Of a stretch of DNA of 64,000 bases, positions 25,392 through 38,125 are shown piece by piece. The stretch is taken from NCBI GenBank assembly GCA_036250195.1, contig JAVHZZ010000003.1, forward strand, positions 338,463,375 through 338,527,374, read 5' to 3'. Below the pieces are notes generated by a model. That model searched no databases. It was not told where the DNA came from and saw only the letters and a program-made list of their open reading frames with translations. The first letter of the stretch is position 1; every line of letters begins with the position of its first letter. The stretch is from Mixophyes australis. Taxonomy: Eukaryota; Chordata; Amphibia; Anura; Limnodynastidae. The position numbers and the translations under genes were made by a program.

Positions 25392-25982
25392 ACTGCTTAT
25401 GAGTTTCGATTCCCAACCATGGCCTTACCTGTGTGGAGTTTGCACTGGTGGATCCAGGGGTGTGGGGGTGGGGGTCATCGGGGCAATCACCCTCTCCTAA
25501 CAGGGATGTTCTGTCTGCAGCCGCACACTATGCGCAGTCAGTGTCTGCGGGGACAAGTATGCTGCCCGGCTGCTCTCAGAGCATACCCTGCCTGCTTGTC
25601 TCTGCAGACACGGACCCTGCGTAGTGTGCGGCTGCAGACAGAACATCCCTGCAGGGGGGGGAGGTGATTGCCCCGGCACCCCATGCTGTTAATAGTTTAA
25701 AAAAGGGGGTGGGGACTAAATTGTCATCGTCCCCCGTCCCCCCTCCAAAAACAAAAAATAATAATAATTTTTTTCTAGATTACCCCCCTGGGAGTTTGTA
25801 TGTCCACCCCATGTTTATGTGGGTTTCCTCCCACACTCCAAAAGCATACTGGTAGCTTAATTGGCTGCTATCAAAATTGACCCTAGTCTCTCTGTCTGTG
25901 TGTGTATGTTAGGGAATTTAGACTGGAAGCTCCAATGGGGCAGAGACTGATGTGAGTCGCTGCGAAATTAGATGATGATTAT
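25392..25982 (+). mobile_element. tRNA-headed SINE split by a hAT element
   Basis: The left part (25392-25442) covers the end of the tRNA-like head and CCATGGCCTTACCTGTGTGG. The right part (25791-25982) continues with the body (GGTTTCCTCCCACACTCCAA) to a short ATGATGATT tail. The middle is occupied by the hAT insertion at 25443-25790, which duplicated 8 bp of the SINE. A small deletion near the tail removed the usual CTGTACAGCGCTGCGG stretch. Confidence 0.8.
25443..25790. mobile_element. Non-autonomous hAT element nested in a SINE
   Basis: A 348-bp insert starting CACTGGTGGATCCAGG and ending CCCCCCTG. It is flanked by a perfect 8-bp duplication GGAGTTTG (25435-25442 and 25791-25798) copied from the SINE. 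The centre is an imperfect palindrome around GCAGCCGCACACTATGCGCAG. It is related to the element at 60282-60590 through the GGATCCAGG end and the CTGCACACTATG-type core. Confidence 0.85.
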
Positions 25983-28784
25983 GAAAATTCCAGAGTTGGG
26001 AACTGCTACAGCTTCACCAAAGCTAGTATAAAAGTCAAAGTTGAGACAATTATTTATTTCTTTTAACCTTGTAGCTGGAGATTTCAGTATTGCACCATAA
26101 AGACCTTTGATAGAGCACTGGCTGCCTCATAAATGTCGCATGATACCCCTGATATGTCATTTTTCCCTTTGGTCCTCTTCCAATTGATTATGATCATAAA
26201 ATTAGCACAGTGTGTAGCAGATTCGTCTAATTGGTGATTTCTTCTCGCCAGTTTGACTAGTCAGCCTTGGTTAATCCTAATGCTTGTGCTGGGTGAGAAT
26301 CCATTCCTCCCCATCCCCCAGAGGAAAAAAGAAATATGTGCTTCAGCAAAGGGATTATAGGAGATTTTCTGGGTTAAATACATATTTCACCACATCTCTT
26401 AAGATTGAAATCTGGTGTTTTCAAAGTGTCTATTCTTGGTGAACTTTAAAGTGCGTGGAAAGTCTGTAACCGGTGTTTTCACCTGGTCACCTGGAGCACT
26501 TCTGATTGGACGTGACCTTATTGAATTTAAAAAAGAAAAATGTTTAAAAGTTTGTATCACTGGTCTTGGGAATGTGCCTCCATCACTTTTTGCCTAAGAC
26601 TGTCTTACCATTGACTGGTGTTCTGAACAGCAGTTTGTTCTGTTATTTTATTTAATACACTTTCTGTCAATAAAACATTGTGTGGATTCTTGTGTACAAA
26701 ATACTGAGTATACGGTCTCCGTTGGGGCTACACTAACACACAAGCCCATGATGAATGGAATCACTGATGCTATTTTAATACTCTGTCTCGCTCTCCCAGA
26801 ATTGGCTAAGTTTCATTACTAGGGTTACCCACAGGTGCCTCTATACTACACACAGCCCACAAGCTATTTAACAATTGGGCTACATTGTTTTAAGTTTAAA
26901 ACATCTAACTTTTTGATACCCGTAATATCCTAAATTTGATTTTCATTATTTCCAGAACGTTTGTTTCTGCAAATATGTATTCATATGAATCACGTTTGCC
27001 ATTTTTGATCAGCTAAGGTTAATATTAAACTTCATTGTTTCAAAGTAACTCAAATTGCATATTCACTATTGGGTACCAAAATAAAACTGTTGTATGTTCC
27101 CTATTTGTAAAGCCTGTGAATATCTTCCACATGAAATTATATCTTCTTAAAAGTACTAACAGTAGTGAAAGAAGAATTTAAATCTGGGCAATCAATATAT
27201 TGTAATTCTCTAAAATCTCATTAATTTTCCATAAACTTTAAAAAATGTGACTCTAACCCATTGGTAGATACAAAGTGACATGGCTAGGATTCACATTTGG
27301 CAAGGATACTGGAAAAAACCTAGTTTCATTCCAAGTATCCTCAATATAGCAATTTCCCAAGATTTCATTATATAAATGTAATTAAACTTTCCAATCATTA
27401 AGGTGAAATTTTTATTAGATTGTGGTATATGTATAAGCATCTGGACGTTTTCTGTGACTATATTCTATAGATTAAATTACATTTCTTATGTTTAGAGTGA
27501 ACTAAATATCCTACCACATAACCTTGCTGGGTCTTCTTAGTAATGCAGTTTAACTTTCAATTTCTTTATGTTGCAAGAGTTAAAACAAATAATAATTACA
27601 ACTATGAGTGGTATTTTGAAAATATTTTATTTAATGTTGTATTCTTATTTTTTTATATATAAACATTTTAGAAATATCACTGATTTTTTTTAAAACACAA
27701 CTGAAGCTCAAGTTTTTTCTTTCAAATATTTATCAAATTTGTGTTTAAACAATTTGTTTTATTTATTACATTAATTTTTGGGGACTGATACACTTATATT
27801 CTACAATTCAATATATTCCTTTGACATTTAGATACACAATATTCTGAATTGTATCTTCTTAAATTCAGTAAGAATATTCTCAAATTATGAGTGAAGAAGG
27901 TTACATTTAAGAATATTATTTTTTGTGTACAATTTACATCCATTTCAGTATTATTATTTAAAAATAAAGGGTAACTAAAAAATAAACTTTGTGCTGAATA
28001 ATTTTATGAAAAGTTTTTACTTTTTTACAATATTATTTAATTTTAAGATTGCTTAGAGGAAATGGGAAGAATGGATTCTTTTTCAAAGAAAACAAATCTA
28101 TCAGAGTCTAATTAAGTAGAAAAAAAAATATTTGATAAGTGAACATGTAACTTGTTTTGAGTGGGGTAGGGTTGTTTACAGTAATATTTACTATTTATAA
28201 AACAGTGTATTTATCGCAAATTTAAATTGTTTGATAGTATGCTCTTTAATAAAAGTACCTTGTGTTGTAATGAAACGACCCCTGCTTCATTAAAGAATCC
28301 TTAAAGTTATTAATGACATTCAAAGCAATTCTAAATAAAAATGAATCTATTTACCTTGTAATCAAAGAATTGTCCAGATGTCACATTGAAGTGATGATGC
28401 TCAGATTCTTCGCGTTAGTCTTGTCTCCTATTTAATTCTCCTTTTTATTTCCAACCTTATTCCATGTATATCTAATGTGTAATGGATGACTTCACAAGTG
28501 GAGCTACACATTTGTGTCAAGTAAAATTTATCCAAATATCAAACAACTCACAGAAAGAATGATTCATAGCAGGTGTTATAATGTCACTTCTGCCCAAAGG
28601 ATGTTGGTAGATTCTAACCTACTCTAAAATGATACAGCAGGTCAAGTGAAATATATTGGAAAGTAGTAATAGTTCAAAGATGTACCTATAAAATACTTTT
28701 ATGTTTTTGAAATAGCAAGCAACTTATGTTTTTAGGTTCATATGCACTTTTGTCCTGGTGCACTGTACCTTACTGCATCATGAG

Positions 28785-28826
<42 letters not shown>

Positions 28827-30399
28827 TACACCTAGGCATATTCTGAAAAGCGCTTGAACTGGAAACCAATTGCTAATGCTAGATCCTGCTTTCTGTGCAG
28901 GTCCTTGAGCTATTGCAAATAATTCTTGACTGTTCTATAAGAATGCTGTGTATATGATACTTTTTGACCCTTCTGCGAATGATACCAGCCCTCATGGATA
29001 TTTGAGTTTAAAAAAATAAATAAAAAAAAAATAGATATTCATTTATATTTAAACCTTATAGTTGCCCTTAGACTAAATCTTTAATAGATTACACATATTT
29101 AGTGTCCATATAATCACTAAATCCTGTATATCTGTTAATCGTGTAATAACCCAGTGCATAGCCATGGCTGTTATTTTATTTTTTACCCTTTTTTGCCCCT
29201 ATGTTTACTTGTATAACACTGCACCGCCCCCCTGAACAATATCCCAATGTGTTACCAAAAGTTTTAGTCACCCCCTCAATGGAAAAAAAAACACTGCTTA
29301 TGTATATTACAAATTACAAATACATTGGTCTGGTCATATGGATGAAGTACCTTGATATTTTGTCGTTAAAGGCTTAATTAAAGTATTGATTTTGTCTGTG
29401 TGTATATAATATAAAAATAGACTTAGGCCGATGCTGTCTTTTCCCATTGATTTAGTGTGAAATATCTGTTAATCAGTTCAGAAGTAAAACGGAGATCTTA
29501 CGTTGAGGCTGCTGGCATAGTTTATGTAGAAGTACTATGACTAACAATAAAAATGTACTTTTTAAATTAAATAAATCACTCCTTAAAAAACTCATAATAA
29601 CCTCACTTTGCAATTATTTATATTATTTTATTGTTAGTACAGAATCTCACCCTGTTTTGTAAAAAATAATAAAAATGAGGAAAACAATTCTGTTGGTTTT
29701 TATAATATGTTTAGGGTTGTATTGTACTTATCAGTTTCTTCAATAAACATAAAGTTAGAAAACAAAGAACTCATAATAAAATCAGTTTCATCAAGCACAT
29801 ACAAACCATTACAAGAAGGTTGAAAAACGACTGGTCATCAACCCAATGTTTTGGCAAACATGCCTTGTCGGATGATTGCCAATGAGATTGTTGCTGTCTG
29901 TATCATTTGCCTGCACCAGCAAGAGAACATTACAACATTGGTTTGCCTTAATTCTAATTTAATTTCCATAGTAAAATAAGACTAACTTATATTTTAACAT
30001 TTGAAATAAATAAGCCTTTTGTGGAAAGATGCCCTTTATAGTACATCATAACTACAACAAAACAATAATACAAATGTTAAAATCATAAAGGCTTAACTAT
30101 CCTGAAAACCGAGAATTGTATTATTACTATTATGGCAAATTGGCCTAATATGGTAATTTGTGTGATGCCAAATACTAACATAATGCCCAAGAATAAGCCT
30201 ATGAAATTACGTGGTAGATGAAATCTATTTGCTACCAACTGCATTAACACATGTGATAGGGTCTCTGCACCAATTCATAGGTTCTGTTCAATTCTGCACA
30301 TGTGTAGGGCCAAATTTGAAACCGATCTTGTAGTTCACATTGGGAACAGATCCTGTTGAGTGTCAGGATCATGCTGCCAGTTGGTTCAGTCACACCATT
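25983..30399. other. AT-rich gene-free intergenic DNA
   Basis: About 4.4 kb with no supportable gene. The 26900-29800 part is strongly AT-rich with a (TA)n tract at 28789-28823. A segment near 29840-29880 (CCAATGTTTTGGCAAACATG) resembles a transposon-derived motif but has no boundaries. Conserved regulatory elements of the bmp2 domain could lie here; I cannot detect them by eye. Confidence 0.45.
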
Positions 30400-31181
30400 T
30401 GTGAGGGAAGGGGGGTGCCAGGAATGAGGCAGTTGTCCCACCCAGTCCTTGCTTCCTCTCTTGTCATTACAATTGTGCCTTATTATAGTTCTCTCATAAA
30501 CTATGTGTGGGCACTTACTGCACCGGTACAAGATGTATTAAAAACAATGTTATAGGACTGTTAGAGTTATAGAATTATGATAGAATTATGTTTAAATTAT
30601 GCCAGGTGGATGACCCGTAACAATATGGCAATATAGACTTCATTGACCGGAAGTATCCGTGAGGATTTCTATCCACAGACAGTAAAAAGGACTTAATTTA
30701 TTAATGTACAGCACAGCCGGTGGTAATCATGTGAAAACCCCATCACTGGCCCTTTGTTTCATCCCCAGTGTTCCCATTGTCCTACCCTGTCCCACAGCAG
30801 ATATCCAGGAGCCCTAACAGTGTGTGTGTGTGTGTGTGGTAAGGTTTGGTCAGGGACAGGAGGACTGTCAGTTATCACGGTCACCCAGGTTGGGGGATAA
30901 AAAGGATCCCAGAATGACCAGAGGGGTGTTCAGTTTGGGAAAGACTGACCTAAGAGGTGATGCTCTGGTCAGAGTAAACTTACCATCAGGACTTCGTTGG
31001 ATTTGTGTGCTGCGGGAACTTTTGCCAGTCCCCTACTTTAGGAACTGTAACCTCTATTACCCACATGGTGATTGTATTTACCGTTGGTGTGTTCTGTTGA
31101 TGTTCTTGACTGTTAAGTGTGCCGTTAACACTTAAATAAATTTTGTTGGATTTATACTAAGAGTTAAGTTGCTCTTCAACA
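30400..31181 (+). repeat. 5' LTR of the Gmr1-like element
   Basis: Starts TGTGAGGGAAGG and probably ends near CTCTTCAACA. It contains a (GT)n run at about 30821-30838 and an AATAAA at 31135-31140. The right boundary is estimated from the TG...CA rule only. Confidence 0.55.
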
Positions 31182-31379
31182 CCAGTAATAGAAGGATCTG
31201 CTCCCATAACCCATGAACCGCTGACGATGAGTAACTATGAAAATGTGAATAATGTTGATGTGGACTTAGGGAAGGTAGATAAAACAGAGATTGGGAATCT
31301 CAAAGGACTGATCCATCACTAGTGGGTCGTAGAGCAGCTGAGGTGGCAGGGTCCACTACAAGACCTGGTTTGTGAGGGA

Positions 31380-32109
31380 GTGAATAGACTATACCGGCTA
31401 CCGACTGCAGCCCTGCCGAGCCAGGTCATCCGGCAGTGTAATTGTGCACAGCTTTTAGCCCATGATACTCCTCTAGCCGGACACTTAGGAGTTAGTCTTA
31501 TTCGTGCCCAGCTCCTGCGTAGCTTCTTTTGGCCTGGAATCAGCCAACATATTAAGCACTATTTTGCTTTGTGTGAGGTATGCCAACGTTTCCACGGTTA
31601 CTATGCCAGTACCCTTGAAGCCAGTGCCTATAATTTGTGAGACCTTCTAATGACTAGGTACCCTGGATGCAGTAGTGTTAGCAGCTGTAGATGCTGAACA
31701 TGTCTCCCAAGCCATTACAGATATTTTTAGTCCTGTGGGTTGTCCCCAGGAAGTCGTCTGCACATAATTCCAGTGGGAATTGCGTCAAACTATGTGGGGC
31801 AAGTTTTGGGTACGGCTCCTTTACACTACTCCATACCATCCACAGACTAATGGACTTTGTAAGCATTTTAATGGGACCATTAAGTAATTGCTGCAAGAAT
31901 TTGTAGAATTGGAGAGGGGGAACTGGGAGAAGTATTTGCAGCAGCTGTTATTTGAGTACTGCAAAGTGCCGCAGGACTCTACCGGGTTCTCTCCCTTTAA
32001 ATTACTGTATAGTCGAAGGGTGCGTGGACCATTAAACTTAGTCCGGGAAAGCTGGGAAGGGACAATTCAGGAACCAGAGGTTCCGGTATTGGAGTCTGTA
32101 GAGCAGTGA
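31380..32109 (+). pseudogene. Integrase relic of the Gmr1-like element
   Basis: The HHCC zinc-binding domain is readable (HDTPLAGHLG ... FFWPGISQHIKHY ... CEVCQR). The core domain follows in other frames, with TTPYHPQTNGLCKHFNGTIK and the downstream GFSPFKLLYSRRVRGPL motif. The expected catalytic Glu after NGL-C is Lys here, and the segment with the first catalytic Asp is largely deleted (only TRYP remains). It continues directly toward the RT domain without an intervening LTR. Confidence 0.7.
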
Positions 32110-32389
32110 CAAAAGAGACTACAGCGGTTGATGTTAGGGTTAACTACATTGTAGCAGTGGACACTCTGCAGGTGACTCAACAGTTGCAACATCAGTAAGT
32201 CATGAGGTAGAGGCGGTAGCTATTTGCTGTCCACCCATGGAAGGCCCTGAAACAGATACCATACCAGACCTCTTAGCCGTCGTGATGAAAAATATAAAGG
32301 TAGAAGCAGTGCCCAGGGGCCTGCAGCTGACGGACAAGCAGCTGCAGCAGATGAAGGGGATGTTGGATGTACAGCATTCCCACTTCACT

Positions 32390-33003
32390 AACTGACTTGT
32401 GTGCACCACGGTGGTGGCCTATGATGTCATCGCCAGTGAAGCCTTGCCAATTAAGCAACCCTCATACAGGGTGGGTCCGGACGTGTTGAGTATGATCAGA
32501 AAAGAGGTCAATGAAATGCTAGAACTAGGAGTCCCGGTACCGTCCAGCAGCAGGTGTTAGTACCCCAAAATTTTGTGAGTACACACTTCTGTTTAGATTA
32601 TAGGAGACTGAGCATGGTGACGGTAACAGATGCATGTCCTATGCCCAGAGTAGATGAGCTATTGGACAGACTGGGAGCTGCCCGCATTGTGTCAATTTTG
32701 GATCTAGGGTAAGGCAAATTGGCATATGCCCTTTACCAAGGAGGCACAAGAGCACTCTGCATTCACCACCCCTGGCTGTTTGAGTTTACTACCATGCCCA
32801 CCAGGCTGAAGAATGCCCCAGCAACCTTTCAGTGCATGGTGGATCATCTGCTTGATTGGGTGTCAGGAGCTTACCCAGACCTACTTGGATGATATAGCCA
32901 TCTTTACTGAAACATGGAATGAGCATCTGGTACAAATAGTGGAAATTCTTGCGAGAATTAGCAAGACTGGACTGACGATTAGACCAGACAAGCGTTAGAT
33001 GGA
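32390..33003 (+). pseudogene. Reverse transcriptase relic of the Gmr1-like element
   Basis: Fragments in shifting frames spell the Gypsy RT. The entry segment YRVGPDVLSMIRKEVNEML is followed by the mid-palm region with MPRVDELLD-like wording and the catalytic TYLDDIAIF (YLDD at 32882-32893), then GLTIRPDK. Multiple frameshifts and stops break it, and the connection to RNase H is deleted. Confidence 0.7.
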
Positions 33004-33143
33004 AATGGCAGAGTGACTGTACTTCGGACATTGCATTGGTGCCATGTGGCAATGGCACGTACAAGCTTTGCTCAGTACTATCATAAATTTATGCCCCAGT
33101 ATGGTACCATTGCAGTCTCTGTATGACTTGACAACTAAAAAGT

Positions 33144-33660
33144 ATGCAGGACAAAATAAATGGACGGCAGAATGTAAAAGGACTTCTATCAGCTAGAAAG
33201 ATTTTATTTAGTCATCCTGTGTTAGCCGCCTCTGACTTGCGACTGCGGTTCATTGTTCAAATTGAAACCTTGGGTTGTGGATTAGGGGCCGTGCTGAGTC
33301 AGGTTGGGGAGGATGGATGGGAGCGCCCGTGGCCTATCTCTTGCAAGTTATTGGCTCGAGAGATGACATATGCCATATTAGAAAAAGAGTGCTTAGCCAT
33401 TGTTTTGGCACTAAAGAAGTTGCAGCCTTACTTCTATGGTGACACATTCTCTTTGCTGACTGACCATAACCCCCTTCAGCTGGCTACAGTGAACATTGGA
33501 AGACAATGGCCAATTACTGCATTGGAGTCTAGCGCTACAAACCTATAACTTTACAATCTCCCACAAAACCTTGATAAACCATGGAAATGCAGATGGTTTA
33601 TCAAGTCAAGAAGAAACAGATCCTCGTCTTCCCACCCTGCCCTGTCCGCAAGACTCCCAC
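33144..33660 (+). pseudogene. RNase H relic of the Gmr1-like element
   Basis: Readable segments include GCGLGAVLSQVGEDGWERP, LEKECLAIVLALKKLQPY and LLTDHNPLQ, the standard Gypsy RNase H series. The first active-site Asp segment is altered (QIETLG where QTDASN-like residues are usual). It ends shortly before the 3' LTR with no integrase after it. Confidence 0.7.
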
Positions 33661-33685
33661 TTCCCAGATTTCAACAGGGCAGAAG

Positions 33686-33905
33686 TGTGAGGGAAGTGAG
33701 GTTTCCGGGAACCAACAAGAGAGGCGGTTGTCCCACCTGGTGCCCACTTCCTTAGTTGTCATTGCAATTATGTCTATTATACTTCTCTGTGGACTCTGAC
33801 TGCACTGGTGGGAGTTGTTAGAAACAGTGTTATGGGTTATAGGACTGTATGTGTTTAAATTATGCCAGGTGGATGACCCATACCAGTATGGTGGTAGACT
33901 TCAAA
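33686..33905 (+). repeat. 3' LTR fragment of the Gmr1-like element
   Basis: Begins TGTGAGGGAAGTGAGG and aligns by eye with the first ~240 bp of the 5' LTR, sharing GTTGTCCCACC, the TATTATA region and ATGCCAGGTGGATGACCC. Similarity is lost after about 33905. Confidence 0.6.
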
Positions 33906-35113
33906 TTTAGTTAGATTTATAACTGGTGTCGATAGGAGTGATATAAAGAACCCCAAATCCTTACACCCTGGGTCCAATAAAGGATTTTCATTTCATTGGA
34001 CAGTTTAGTGGTTTTAGAGTAAATTGTCAGGAAATCGGAGTATAAATGAGCCTAAATTTGTCTGATCTGTTAAAACTTTGTTCAGATTAGACACCATTTT
34101 AATTAGAGCGGGCCGTAAATCCTGACTCCTGATGACCATGTGTTTGCAGTCATTGGGTGACTGGGAACATTTTATCCTTAAGATCCTTTTATTTGACCTG
34201 CTCAATAAAAAATTTAAGCCGTCCAAGTTTTGAGCCCAAATGTGTGTCCAAAGCAAAAATTGATCCATGTTTTATTTGGTCATGGTGAATAAATGTATCA
34301 AAGTAAGTGTGGACAATTTTACTGTGGCCAAGCTTTGGGTCTCGGTGCTAATATCCTCTAGACCAGCACCTACTGACCCTGGATGAAACAAATAATTTAT
34401 TTTTATTAATTATTTTATTTATTAATTACCACTTGTTCCGTGGTGCTGTAGAAAGGGTAGATTATATACAGTGTCGTACATGTACATGATAACATACATT
34501 AGCAAGCTGACATTAAAGGTAAAGAAGAACTTGCTCATGAGAGCAGGTAATCTAAAAAGGTAGAATAATAAGGAAAAAGTAATAAATAATATATGTAGAT
34601 AACATGAATAATTTATTATAAAGTTTTTCAAAATAAAACTTACTAACAGATGTGATCTGCTTTACAGGCAGTGGTTGGGTATAGTGTAATTAGCACAACT
34701 CAATAGTGCCCCCATTCCTATATAATTAATCTGCGATTGGATGAGCAGAAAAGAGACTGCTTGGCTGCCTAGCCACTTAGTAGGCGGACTCACCGGAGAT
34801 TTAATAATTTCTCATTGTGTGCTCCTCCAGAGCAGTCCATACCATACATAAGGGGGGGGGGGGGGGGGTATTCTCTGCAAGAATCACAAGATTCCCATTG
34901 GATTATGTTGAATCAAGAAATAAAGAAGATTTTATATACATATTATTTATAGGGGCAACCTTTTTAATTATAGAGACAATTCGGGGTTTGTTGTTTTGTC
35001 AGGGCACAATTATTTTTATAAGACTGGTGACACTGTTAATTATTTACATAAGCAGAGGCACAATTGATTATAGAAGAATGGGTGGCACTATTAATTATTT
35101 ATATTGGAACGGG

Positions 35114-35157
<44 letters not shown>
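33906..35157. other. Non-coding DNA, no gene seen
   Basis: Holds a G-run at 34853-34868 and a (TA)n tract at 35118-35155. No coding sequence is supported. Some of 34430-34500 looks repeat-derived but has no recognisable ends. Confidence 0.4.
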
Positions 35158-35391
35158 CTCATCATCTATTTATTTATATAGTACCACTAATTCCGCAGCG
35201 CGATACAGAGAACTCATTCACATCAGCCCCTGCCCCATTGGAGGTTACAATCTAAATCCCCTAACATACACACAGACCGAGAGAGTCTAAGGGCAATTTA
35301 ATATCAGCCAATTAACCTACCAGTATGTTTTTGGAGTGTGGGAGGAAACTGGAGCACCCGGAGGAAACCCACTCAAACACTGGGAGAACAT
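35158..35391 (-). mobile_element. tRNA-headed SINE, head-truncated, minus orientation
   Basis: Tail (ATCATCTATTTATTTATATAG) and body (GGAGTGTGGGAGGAAACTGG) are present. The copy stops at GGGAGAACATGG, so the tRNA-like head is missing. A (TA)n tract lies at its tail side. Confidence 0.8.
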
Positions 35392-37171
35392 GGGGTCTTA
35401 AACGTGAGAGTTCCCCGTGGAAGGAAACTTTACCTTGGAAGTGGCTTTATTTATACAAAAAAAACCTCACCTTCTCTTGAGCAGGGTGCCTGGTACTCCC
35501 TTCTGCATAGTCTAAGTAGTGGCCCATTAATGTACATATATATATATATATATAATTTGTTTATTAAAGGAGCAGTATTTTTACATTTATTACAGCGGCA
35601 ACACTTGTAGTGTACACTTGTGGAACAAGTTATAGTATACAGTTCCACAAGCGCGAGCATGTAATAACATGGGCTGTCAGTGTATGCTGGCACTTCTACT
35701 GCCACAATTGCTTCAACATATTTTAACATTTTTCTCCTAGTATCAACCAACAAGGGGTACCAGAAGGAGCCCAGTGCTACTCTGCATTGAGCTGGTAATC
35801 TCTAGGTGTTGGGGGCCCTTAGAGGACCAAGTCTGATGCTAAGTAGCGCTGGACTCTTACAGATGGAAGGGATAAAACCAGATGTTTCCCATCCAGTTTT
35901 ACAATGCGGTTTGGCCCTAAACCGCAGTTTAGGGGTTTGCGATCTGCAATACTTTGGATGCGGTTTGTTTTCAGTCTCCACAACACAGGATAGTAAATCC
36001 TGCAGCTTGGCTCTGAAAACGGCTTCCGATGTGTGGTGGTTGCTGCACACAAAACCACTGGTTAGTAAATCTTCCCCTAATTTTGTTTATTGAATTTATT
36101 TGATGAAGCTGTAAGTAATCTGTATGTGAAAAGAGGAATATGATTGTGTGTTTGCAACAGTGGGTCACTTCCTATAAATGGGTCATGGAAAATACGGTGT
36201 CTCTGAGTTTGAATCAACTGAATGTTTGTTTAACAAGCACCTGACCTAACTTTGTATTGCTTGAATTGCTGGGAGTGATTAATTAACGAAATACTACCTT
36301 ATAGATATGTGTAAATAGATGCCTCACACCTGACATACCCATAAAAAAAAAGGGTAAGCATAAACTATACCAGCGCCCCTGTTGGCATGGAAGACTGATT
36401 TATACTATACGGTGGTAAACTAAGCCATTCTAGTCAAATGATCGCATAATAGTTAGTCTATAGAGCTCTGTAAAACACAACATCCCTTTCATTATTTTAT
36501 GTACCAAGAGGGTAGAAGCCAGAAAGCATCAACAAAATTAGCTCAAAATAGACACAGACCTAATTTAGGACTCTAGACTGCACGGTGGCTTACTGGTTAG
36601 CACTTCTAATTTCCACAGAGCTTTCCCCTCTCTGGGCACACCCCTGGGCCTCTTCTTGTTAAACATTGGTCAGTTCTGGACTAGGGGGGGTTGGAGAGGG
36701 GAGTGAAGGTGAGCTGTCCTTCCACAGAACCTCTCCTGCTAGATGGCCTGTTTAGACTAGTCTTATGAGAGCTATGGACACTAATTAGTTTTCCCCTCCA
36801 GTATCTTGCAACCTGATCCCTACCCATAACTCCCTGGTTTCACTTTAAGGACAATGAATAGCAACCTCACTGCCACATCACCAATATACAATAAACAATA
36901 TACACATTTACAATGAGCTACAATGTCCCCTTATCCACATGTAATTAGACACTGCAGTTGTAGTCTGAGCTGGGGAACAAAAGCAAGAGCTATAAAAAGT
37001 ACATGCTATAATCCACATTTTGTGAGAAACGAGAGACAGCCTGGTTAGGGTGATATTAATACCTTTATTCACCACAGTTCCTCTTAAAAAAAAAAAATAG
37101 ATATGGAACTTCAAAATAAACTCCAGTATGCATGGAATGAAGAGTGCTTTGCCGGGCCCTCTAGCAAAATT
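35392..37171. other. Non-coding DNA with minor repeat fragments
   Basis: No gene is supported. A short piece of the SINE tRNA-like head (GGTGGCTTACTGGTTAGCAC) occurs at 36579-36608. Inverted segments around 35610-35660 (CTTGTGGAAC and its complement) suggest a MITE remnant. Confidence 0.4.
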
Positions 37172-37979
37172 GTGTAGGGGCCCATCCTTGCCGTTAACTT
37201 CGCAACCTGGCTTCACCACTACCTTTCCTCTGACCTCCTCTCCGTCATACTTTGTGACTTTAACATCCCCATTGACAACCCTACTGACCCCGCCTCGATC
37301 AAACTGCTCACTCTTTCTTCCTCTTTTGGACTCACTCAGTGGACCTCTTCCCCCACCCACTGTCTTAGTCACTCTCTTGACCTTGCTTTTTCTCATCTTT
37401 GTGATCTCTCTAGCTCTCCCTTCCCACTCTCTGACCACCATCTCCTCTCCTTCTCTCTCTCCTCTTTCCCTGCCCCCCACCCACCTAAAACCACATTCAC
37501 CAGGCACAATCTTGATGCTCTTAACCCTGTTTAATTCTCCTCCTCTCTTGAAACCCTCCTCTCCCCTCTTCCCTCCATGGCTTGCCCTGACCAAGCAACC
37601 TCCCTCAACGACCAATCCCTCACCACTGCCCTTGATGCTGCCGTTCTCGCCTCTTCTGTCCGTCGCCGCCTCTTGATACCCCAACCTTGGCATTCCAAAT
37701 TCACCCGCTTCCTTCAGAAGTGCACTCGTGCTGCTGAGGGCCTCTGAAGTCCTCCAATCCCCGCCGCCTCTTTGCCACATTCATTTCTCCCCCCCTCCTA
37801 TTCTCCTATCCCACTCTCCCTCTCTGCCTCCGATTTTGCCTCCCTTTTCTCCTCTAACATTGATGCTATCAGACTTGACATCTCCCCTTTCCATCCTCCT
37901 CTTGTCATCCTTATTGTTCCACCTTCCTCTATCAACCATCTCTGGTGCTCCTTCTGCCCTACCTCGGGCAATGAACTCC
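37172..37979 (+). mobile_element. L2-type LINE, 5' portion (split by LTR element)
   Basis: C/T-rich coding remnant whose frames give the end of an apurinic-type endonuclease (CDFNIPIDNP ... LSDHHLLSF) and the linker toward reverse transcriptase. It is interrupted at 37980 by the chromovirus and resumes at 46389 after the duplicated ACTCC. It is 5'-truncated, as usual for LINE copies; the start near 37172 is an estimate. Long frames on the opposite strand here are by-products of composition. Confidence 0.75.
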
Positions 37980-38125
37980 TGTCACTCACCGGACCGTGAG
38001 TGCCTCTTCTCGGACATTTAGGAACCGTGGCCGTCCGCCATCCTGAGGGTCTGCGCATGCGCAGCCCTTTCCTATACTTCAGTGTATGTCCCTTTAACTC
38101 AATTGGCAGATCAGGCAACACTCCC

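Larger units (their letters stand above)
30400..33905 (+). mobile_element. Decayed Gypsy-type LTR element with integrase upstream of RT (Gmr1-like)
   Basis: LTR-like repeats at 30400-31181 and 33686-33905 share TGTGAGGGAAG starts and later blocks such as ATGCCAGGTGGATGACCC. Between them the order is integrase (31380-32109), reverse transcriptase (about 32390-33003), RNase H (33144-33660), then immediately the 3' LTR. Standard Gypsy elements place integrase last; the order here is that of Gmr1-like elements. Gag and protease are absent, presumably deleted. Many stops, frameshifts and diverged LTRs mark an old dead copy. Confidence 0.7.

Noticed and set aside
32110..32390. Junction of two independent elements explaining integrase-before-RT order
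   Set aside because: No LTR, target duplication or poly-A tail lies between the integrase and RT remnants, and the intervening codons resemble a polyprotein linker. It remains an alternative but is less likely.
36908..37780. 290-codon open frame on the minus strand
   Set aside because: It is the antisense of the C/T-rich L2 endonuclease remnant; the residues are low-complexity Gly/Arg/Glu and no domain is visible.
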